Below, piece by piece: positions 55,601 to 64,000 of a DNA stretch of 64,000 bases. Origin of the DNA: Syngnathus acus (Eukaryota; Chordata; Actinopteri; Syngnathiformes; Syngnathidae); contig NC_051088.1 of the NCBI RefSeq assembly GCF_901709675.1, positions 5,607,664-5,671,663 on the forward strand, written 5' to 3'. The translations under genes were made by a program, and so were the position numbers. The notes under the pieces were generated by a model that saw only the letters and a list, made by a program, of their open reading frames with translations, searched no databases and was not told where the DNA came from. Position 1 is the first letter of the stretch. Each line of letters opens with the position of its first letter.

Positions 55601-57510
55601 CCTCCATCACGCCTTCCACAAACTATGCATGCCCATTTACACTGTGCTCATGATTTCAATGCAATGTGTCTGAGCGCCATTGAAAGGAGCAGGGAGTCAT
55701 CTTTTTGAAGATTGGGGCTTTTGTAGAGAGAACTGTCTTTGCCTTGACTTGCTCCAGGCTACTCGTACAGTAACTGGAGGAATGGGAGCACATGCTTGAA
55801 AGAGAAATGTTGTTTTCCTTTCTTCTTTTCTGTAGTTTGTCTATCTAATCTTCTTAATTTGGCCTTGAAGTATCTTTTTTTTTCTCCCAAAGTTGCAATT
55901 ACAACTTCAATAGTCCAGTCGTGATCACGGCAGATGGAATAATCATGGCAAACTATTCCACTCTCGTCCTTCAAGTGGCGGGATTACACATGACATAACG
56001 TGACATCACTGTCACACGGGACCCTAATGCAAGCAAACTGTAAGGTGAAGCAGCAAAGTGAAAATAATACCCTGAAAACAGAACTATGAGGCAACCTAAG
56101 GCATGTAACCCAAAAGTCAAGTCAAAAAGTTCAGGTGATGTGGATTTATCTGATGAATGATCATACCACCAACGCGAGATGAATCAGAGGACCATGTTTA
56201 GACGATCAGGGCTCACTTTGCACAAGAAGCAATGACTCAGAGCTTCTATACTTTTCCCACTGCAGAAAAAATGTCCATGACTGGCGTGGGTGTTTAAAAG
56301 CAGACATTTGTTGTCACTTCAAAAGGACCTGTTGCCGACTGAGGTGTGCATAGCTGCTGTGAACACACAGAAAGCAACTCCGAGCAGAGCCCATCGGACC
56401 TGCATGACCATTCACATCCTGACATGCCCCGTTGACGTGCGCGCACATGCTTAAAAGATCGGTGTGCATCTGTTACACAAGAGTTTGCTACCTTCCCAAA
56501 CATACACAACAAACATTATCAAAACTAGTAAAAGTAAACGTAAAGCCTAGAACCATAATAGGAATTTGAGATTTTTTTGTTCATTTTGCTTTTGGGAAAC
56601 TTCATACGAGTCTCTGTATAGGCAGTGACTCCATATGGAAGTATAAAGCCTGTAACGGAAGGAACATTTGAGGATGTTGACATAGTCTATGTCGGTTGGG
56701 ACCCAATATTTACATTCAACATTAACACTTTATACTAAACCTGCAGTGCATCCAAATGTGTTTTGAACGTTAAAGTGATCTCATTTAGATGCATGAGAGA
56801 CAGACTATCAATTAAAACTGTTATGTTCTTTGCATATATATATGTTTTTTTAATACCGCTCCCGTGTTGGATGTGTAAAAACATTTTTATTTCTGCGAGT
56901 TGAGACTTGCCCACTCATCCTCAGTTAAAAAATAATTAAAAATCGTTAGCCTCTACAGGTTTTGTTTTCTCACTGGCCATTTTTCCACAATTATTGCGAA
57001 AGAAGGATAAAAGACAAATATACACACACAGTGTTTGGGAGACAAAGCTTGAATTGTCACCATTTACCTGAAGGCTTTTGTAATCGTTTAAATTTGGCAG
57101 GGTTGTGTGGCGTCAAGACAGCGTTCTCATGTTTGCTTGATGGGGTATTTAACATACTTTCCAAACTGTGGGGCACTAAACAACATTCAAACACTACTTA
57201 AAATTGTAAGTGCAAACTCATTTGAGTTTTGACTTCATACCTGACCGAAGTCTCATATGGTGACTCACAAGAATGATGCACTTCCTGTTCAGCAGTCGAC
57301 TGATAATTTCTAGTCGGCTGTGTCTCAAAGCAAGTAAAACACGCAAGTATGTAGTTATTACATATCTTCTTCCTATATCTTGTGCTGTACTTGATAACAG
57401 TGTAAATTGTTAAATCAAGCATTATATTATCGCGCATGGAAAAACAGTCGGTGGTGTGTGTGTTAATCCAAAGTAATTGTTGTGCATGACTGGGTGACCC
57501 TAACCCTAAC

Positions 57511-57563
57511 TCATCCATCCATCCATCCATCCATCCATCCATCCATCCATCCATCCATCCATC
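57511..57563. repeat. (CATC)n array
   Basis: About 53 bp of CATC. The sequence to its right (gggaagctggagcccatccc) looks like a SINE 3' remnant on the minus strand. To its left is a short accctaaccctaac stretch. Confidence 0.93.
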
Positions 57564-60500
57564 ATGGGGAAGCTGGAGCCCATCCCAGTTGATTTTGAGC
57601 AAAAGGTGGTTCCACCCGTTACTTCTTACCAATCAATCACAGGATGATCTAATTCTATCACATTTCTTCCACCTGGCAGATGCTACGTACAGTAAGTGTC
57701 ACAGCCAGAACAAGAAGACTTCAAATCGACTTCAAACTTCTACCCACACACCATCCACTTTCTCAGTACATTCTGACACAACAAGCTAGAGCTGTGAAGC
57801 ACACTGCAATATTTTCTTTTCATAATTAAAATAAACCACAAAATATACACATAAAATACTCCAAGTTTTCATGTTATCAGCTATTGAGTAAATGCCTAGC
57901 CCTAGTTAAGGTTGCAGTCTACACCATCACGAGCTTTTCAAACATCACAAAACAGATATGACTCAAAGTGCCAGTCAGAGAAAATACAAATCACACACAT
58001 TTGCTCAGTCGTCAACATGACTAGAATGGATGATCCTTGACTAACATTACACTGAAACAATCACTGACACAGGACAAAAGTAGGCTACATTGTGCTGGTG
58101 AGTGGTGAATATTCCTTCAGTCCTTACCACTCTCGTTCTTTCAGAAAAGATGTCGCAAAGTGGCGGGAAAAAAAAGTGAATCCTTTGATTTGGCTTGAAT
58201 CTTACAAATGGCCCCGTGATATGTCACATAGACCTAAAGAGATATTTTTCAGGAACATTTTGGATCCATCCTCAAGGTACCACTGTAATCCTCTCAAGAA
58301 AAGGACTAGCATACTGTAGGCCACCTAATCTGTAAGGTGAATGTGTCTCTGAAAGTTCGTCTCTGTCAGTGCGGTCCCATGCAGCTCATGTCTGTTTGCA
58401 CCTTGACAAACCTGCAATCATGCCAGGAATTCACATAAACAACGCACCCTGACACACATCAAAACCTGCACTTCCAGTAGCTATCATCTAAAGCACTTTT
58501 TCATTCACAATGTGTTTCCTGGCTTACACCAGAATGAAAAACATTCTTCATCCCTAAAAGCGGTGTTACACATGATTTTAATGCACACATTTGGAGGGGA
58601 TTACCATGTAGTTAATTGTAGTCTTCGACACAGTAGTTGGAATGAGCTGCCATAAATGGGATGCTGGGCTGGCACGCAATTTCACTCTTTCATTGCGGAT
58701 TTCAAAGAGCAATTTTCCTGTGCAAAGTTTTATCTATACCGTCACCATTCATGTGAATTTATGCAAAAACTGTTTTGTAAACCTGCCAAAAAGTAACCTA
58801 CCCTGCACACTTTGGGTGACCCAAAAATAGCAGAAAGTGGTTATTGTCAGGGTGAGAAGTGCTACAGGGTGGCTTTGAAGAGCATCTCCACTCTTCACAG
58901 AGACAGCGTGGCGACACAAAGTCACACTCAGCTTTTCCCCTTCAAATACCAGCCACCTCCTCACACCTTCTTGTCAGCGCCACACACGTATTGTTCGTCA
59001 CTGATGCAGAAAATCCAAGTTGCAAGTGGCGTTTTGCTCCAAAGTATTAACTAAGCTGCAAATTACGTAGTTCATGGGATCAGCCTTAAGTGGTATTTAG
59101 TTGGCTTGGCGAAGCAGTTGAATGTGAAAAGGAACTATTAGAGAGAAGATACCCCTCACTAGATATAGCACAATGACTCCATGCTCCGTTGTGTTTACAT
59201 TTTCAGCGCCAACAACGATTGCCTTACTGTATGTTCAGCTGGCAGAAGATTTATCATTGTAGTGCTGCTACTGAAAGTGTTTCTATTTACAGTATGTACA
59301 AGATATGCTTCAGTGGGATGTTAGATAGGCGAAGTGTCAATGTGTTTTAACACTTGTACACATTTTACATGCGAGAACTGGAAGAGTGTTCCCAGAATGG
59401 GTGTTGTGATTGTGAATATATTTATTTATCATTTATTTGACTCCACTATATATGCCATACAATTTTACATTCATATTTTCCTTCGATCCACAGATGGAAA
59501 AAACATATTGAATAAAAACATTGAAGGTGATAATATTATACAACAATCAATTCATTACCATAATTTTGAGTGAGAGAGTTATATTGCAGAAAAAAATAAC
59601 TTTTTAATTAAGTGACTGTTGAAAATTCTGATAATGCAGTGGAATTGAGAGTAGTTCAATTGTGTCTTGAATACAACTCTTGAAATGTTGAGCGACCAAG
59701 TCTTAAAGGCAATGCATTAAGATCTCTTTTGTACGGCACAAACAAAAGTTCATGCTGCAAGGACAAAAGCAGTTAACTATCCCTCAACCTGACTGTCTGC
59801 TACAACTGCTTGTATGCACAGTGATGACTTGTGATAAATGTGACTTTGTGTTGTTTAGAAAGAGCAGCTGCTTGTCAATCCTGTGGATTAACATTCATCT
59901 CCAAAGGGCTCGGATTACAGTAAGAAATGAAGGTTCCCTTCACCTGCCCGGTCTTGTAGTATACGCACGCTTTGAACACTCACCCTGCATTTTGAACACA
60001 GACAACATTAATGTGATGCCCCGAGGCTAAGGTGCACAACAGCGGAAATTTACATTCAATTAATTTTTTTTTCCAGAAATCTTCCAGTTCCACCTGAGAC
60101 AAAGGATCACAAACGAAGAAGTCATGTACTGTTGCATCGTTGCCTAATATCATGTATAATTAGGGAGAAAATGATCTATCTATTGAAGGAATGGGGTCGA
60201 AATACAAAAAGTCCTGCCTAGCTACAAAAACAGATATGCTCGAACTTCATTGAATAAAGTACATAAGCAGAAAAGTATATTCACATATTAAATCAATAAA
60301 AGAAATATTTTAAGCATATAATTATACCTACACACCAAATCAATAAAGAAGACATAACTAGACATTTTTAATAGGTGGTAATGACAAAGGTTTTTATAAC
60401 TTTATGATCTGATATATATTTCTGAGCACTGTGAAATAACAAATGTTTTTTGATATATTGCCTAAATAGCTTAATGACCCTTAAGGAACTGTGTAATGCA

Positions 60501-60879
60501 TGCCTGATGTTTTTCCTCTAAATCATGGACACGGCCAGAGTCGTCTTGACCGTTCAGTACTTGATTATATCTTGTGTTTTGACTAAACGTCATATGTCGC
60601 CTAAATGCGAGACGCCAGCTTTTCGATTACTACTGAACGCTCTGCACAGAGGGAGATATTTTGCCTAACAAAGAAGAGATACGGTTGGAAGCATGATTAA
60701 ACTAAGAATGTAATGATGTAAGCAAAGACATGGAGTATCAAAAGAACAAACTTTGCATAGTCAGGGAACATTAATAAATTGATGATGTCACAGCCAGAAG
60801 CTCACATAATTCCGTACAAAATGACAAAATTGAAAGAATGACGAATGGATGAGGTGCGACAGTGTAAGAATGGAGCAGA

Positions 60880-61410
60880 ATGTTTACAGGAAGGTCACTT
60901 GGAGATAAAACCAGCAGGTGCCAGAGGGAGACAGCCAAGGACTCGGCCAAAGATGATCACCAAGGCCGAAAGACAGGATGGAAGACGGCAGCCCCCACAC
61001 ACACACCGAATCGTCCATAACCAGCACCCACTCCCGTTGAATCAAACTCTACTGCGAACTCGCCCCACCCCAACGACTCATCACCCATCAAACTCGGCCC
61101 ATACCGGCCTGTGCAACTGAATATAAGCTGACCAAAGAACCTTGAACGTTGCCTTTTCTGAATGGAGACTTTCTGCTCTTGAAGGGCCCAGCGCTGTATT
61201 GTACTTTCCTGAAAACAGAGCTTTCTTAACAAGAATTGTGATTGAACTCAACCAACCTCTGTAAGTCTAATTTCTGCTTCAGTGTCTTAGTATTTTCCTA
61301 AATCTGAAGAAATCAAACGAGCACGCAGTGAGTAAATTGGATAACAGGTGATTGGCAATGGCTTTTGCCGTGAGGCGCAGATAGCGCGCTCCCTAAATTG
61401 TGGACAAAAT
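60880..61410 (-). repeat. unclassified dispersed repeat, copy 2 (inverted)
   Basis: Reverse-complement counterpart of 7838-8330, about 53 kb away, with the same order of landmarks and moderate divergence including small gaps. It ends (plus-strand right side) just before the CTAT array at 61417. No terminal inverted repeat or target duplication was identified, so its class stays open. Confidence 0.65.
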
Positions 61411-61416
61411 CCAACA

Positions 61417-61565
<149 letters not shown>

Positions 61566-61674
61566 CTGCATGTGTAAAATAAGGATGTTTTTGTTATGTT
61601 ATCTCATCATCTCTGAGAATTGAAATTAAAAAACAAACAATATATGACTCACCGGCATTACCATGATGAGCTGA

Positions 61675-62392
61675 GTATTAACGGGCTGTTGCAACACCTT
61701 CTACACTGCCATCATCCAGTCTGTCCTCTGCACCTCCATCACTGTCTGGTTTGGATCGGCCTCCAAACAAGACAAGCACAGACTGCAACGGACAATCAGG
61801 ACTGCAGAAAAGATAATTGGAATCAACCTCCCATCTATCCAAGACTTGTACCTCTCCAGGACCAGGAAACGTGCAAGGACCATCTCTACAGACCCTTCTC
61901 ACCCAGGTTGCAGTCTGTTTGAACTACTCCCCTCCGGACGGCGTTATAGAGCTCGGTACGCCAAAACCAGCAAACACAGAGACAGCTTCTTCCCCCAGTC
62001 TGTTGCTCTGATGAACTCACACCACTCTTAGAGTCTCAGAGTCATTACTGTGCAATAACGTCCTGCTCTCCACACCTTTTTTGAATTTGTCTACACTGTT
62101 TGTACTATGTGTCCTCTCTGCATCCATTGCAGCCTGGTCATCCTGGATAAGGGACCTTCCCATCTGTGGTCTCTTCTCAAGGTTTCTCAGTTCCCCTAGC
62201 TGGGGTTTTGAGTTCTTCCTTGCCCTCTTGGGAGTTTAAGATCAGGGGATGTTTGAGAATATTTGCCATTTTTCACATGTCCTGAGTGTTGTTAGTCACC
62301 TAAATGTTGAACAGAGGCTGTGATTTACCGAAGTCAAATTCCTTGTTTGGCACGCTCAAACATGGCGAATAAAAACTCTTGAATCTTGAATA
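61675..62392 (+). mobile_element. 5'-truncated L2-like LINE 3' end
   Basis: An open frame from about 61675 to the stop near 62030 reads FYTAIIQSVLCTSITVWFGS, then RLQRTIRTAEKIIGINLPSI, LYLSRTRKRARTISTDPSHP and SLFELLPSGRRYRARYAKTS. This is the familiar C-terminus of fish L2/CR1-type reverse-transcriptase proteins. The 3' untranslated region follows (ctagctggggttttgagttc, taagatcaggggatgt) and ends in ttgaatcttgaa-like repeats. The catalytic reverse-transcriptase core and endonuclease are missing, so this copy is dead. The exact clade is inferred. Confidence 0.8.
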
Positions 62393-64000
62393 TTGGGAAA
62401 ACAAGGGCTATGAGTCACAAAATGAGAGCACCCACGCCTACCATCTTCAAGCGACCTATGAGCACAACAAGAATCCGTTCCTTAACAATGGTCAATCCTC
62501 TTTGGTTGACTTTGCCATTGAACGCAATTGAAATAATTATCTACCAAATTTCAAACTGTCACCATTAACTAAACCTTTCAATATAATATTTTTTTAACAT
62601 TATTTGTCACACAAATATAAGCTGATCTTAATTAAAATCGCACAAACAAATTGACTCAAATGTATTCCACCAGTCAAATAAAATGTATTGAACTATTTTA
62701 GTTCAGGAAAAGTTGCTCAAAATCCAGTGAGAGTCCTATCAAGCCAATAATGGGAACAAACAAACATGGGTTGTCCAAACCTACCAAATTAACCATGGCA
62801 AACAATTTGTAAGTCTGCAATGTGACTGTAATTAAAGGCTGGATAGTTCACAACGCGCATCAGTTGAATACATCAAAAACTGAAGTACAATGTTGCCCCA
62901 GACAGCTTGGCTCCTTAAGTTGCCACCTGTTTAGGGTCACTTTCCAAAAATGTATCCTGCAGCTTGAGAAACCTTGAGGTCATGTTTGCCACATCACTTC
63001 CTATTCTGTCGTCTTTGCACAGGCATCCTGTTCATTTTAGAATTCAATAGAAATTTTTAACCCTGACCTGCAATTCCCTCAGTGGTCAGGTTGCTACATG
63101 CGTAGAGGATCTGGGGTCGTTTGATTGTTTTGTTCGGTCACTGCGGTTGGCTGATCGCTTTTACTTACTGCCCCTCACACAAGAAAAAAAGAAAAAAAAA
63201 AGGTGATAGAGCCTTACAGTCCTTTGCTCCCAGACAGTGGAATTCATTTGAGCTAAAAGCTGCCTCCTTCCTCTGGGCAGTTTTAAGTACTAGCCTTTGA
63301 AAACACATTTGCTTAGGCAAACGTTTCAGTAAGATTTTTTTTCCTTGCTTTGTGAGTCTACATTTTAACGATGTGGACCACTTTGGGAGTCCTCTCTGTT
63401 ATAAGTGTTTTCTAAATATAATGTACTTACTTTAAAGAAGCAGCACTTATCAGCCATTTAAATGACAACTGGTGGCAGACTATTATGGCGCTCCTGGAAG
63501 TTAGAGCTCAACACAACTGAAGTTAACATTTCAGCTTGGGAGGCAAAGTTTAACAGCATTATTTTTCTTTTCAATTTTATGGTATTTAATGGAAAACATA
63601 AGTCATTATTTTTTGTTTATCAGATGAGTCACAGATATAATCATGTGATTAATTAGAATAATATGATGAATTACAAAAACAGCAATATGACGATAAATCC
63701 TGCTGAGGCACTTTATTAGCTCTTTCAGCAAGATGATGAGCTCAGCTTGTTTTAACCTGGTTTTCACCTAATCTGTTAATTAATGTTCTGGCCTCAGTCC
63801 AGTGGTGCTCGTGAAGCAGGTAGGTCTAAATTATACATGAGACAGCTTCCATAGGAGCTGCACCTTTCATCTCTCAGCCTGACTTACAGCCTGTCCAACA
63901 CGGAATGCTGACAAAGGTACTATGTCTGTGCAAGTGTAAAGACCTCGTTTCATTTGCATTTTTGAGCTCCATGAATGAAAGTGATTGTTTCAGTCTGTGC

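Noticed and set aside
57492-57510. Telomere-like accctaaccctaac stretch
   Set aside because: Only about two TTAGGG units, beside a CATC array; too short to be an interstitial telomere.

Overview
The window is vertebrate nuclear DNA, almost certainly from a teleost fish. The evidence is a multi-exon neural cell-adhesion gene with GT-AG introns, plus a fish-type repeat load: tRNA-headed SINEs with (CCAT)n tails, TA-flanked MITEs, hAT-type MITEs with 8-bp duplications, L2-like LINE 3' ends and long di- and tetranucleotide arrays. The repeat families suggest a percomorph, but the species cannot be fixed from the sequence alone.

One protein-coding gene is supported. It lies on the minus strand between 52123 (start codon) and 16494 (stop codon). 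It is a CHL1 (close homolog of L1, L1CAM family) orthologue, either chl1a or chl1b. I reconstructed 27 coding exons whose splice phases all agree. Together they give 1254 residues: signal peptide, six Ig domains, five fibronectin III domains, one transmembrane segment and an ankyrin-binding cytoplasmic tail. Exons 1-10 (52-47 kb) carry the signal peptide and Ig1-Ig4. Exons 11-14 (44.8-42 kb) carry Ig5-Ig6. Exons 15-24 (41.8-26.5 kb) carry the FnIII domains. Exons 25-27 (25.8-16.5 kb) carry the membrane and cytoplasmic parts. Unlike mammalian CHL1, which has four and a half FnIII domains, this gene keeps a complete fifth one.

Region 1-16.5 kb lies downstream of the gene. I see no second gene there, only repeats and microsatellites. 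The introns hold most of the interesting mobile DNA. The clearest case is a 1.6-kb TA-flanked element with 322-bp near-perfect inverted arms. It ends about 75 bp upstream of the exon 11 splice acceptor. Two 169-170 bp MITEs elsewhere in the gene look like internally deleted versions of it. Region 52.2-64 kb lies upstream of the start codon. It may hold 5' non-coding exons or a promoter, but none can be called; it does contain an L2-like LINE 3' end, an unclassified repeat and large tetranucleotide arrays.

The coding annotation rests on direct translation and comparison with remembered CHL1 family sequence. Exon borders are inferred from phase and splice consensus, not from transcripts. Transposable-element class names are by hallmark (termini, target duplications, promoter boxes), not by database search.
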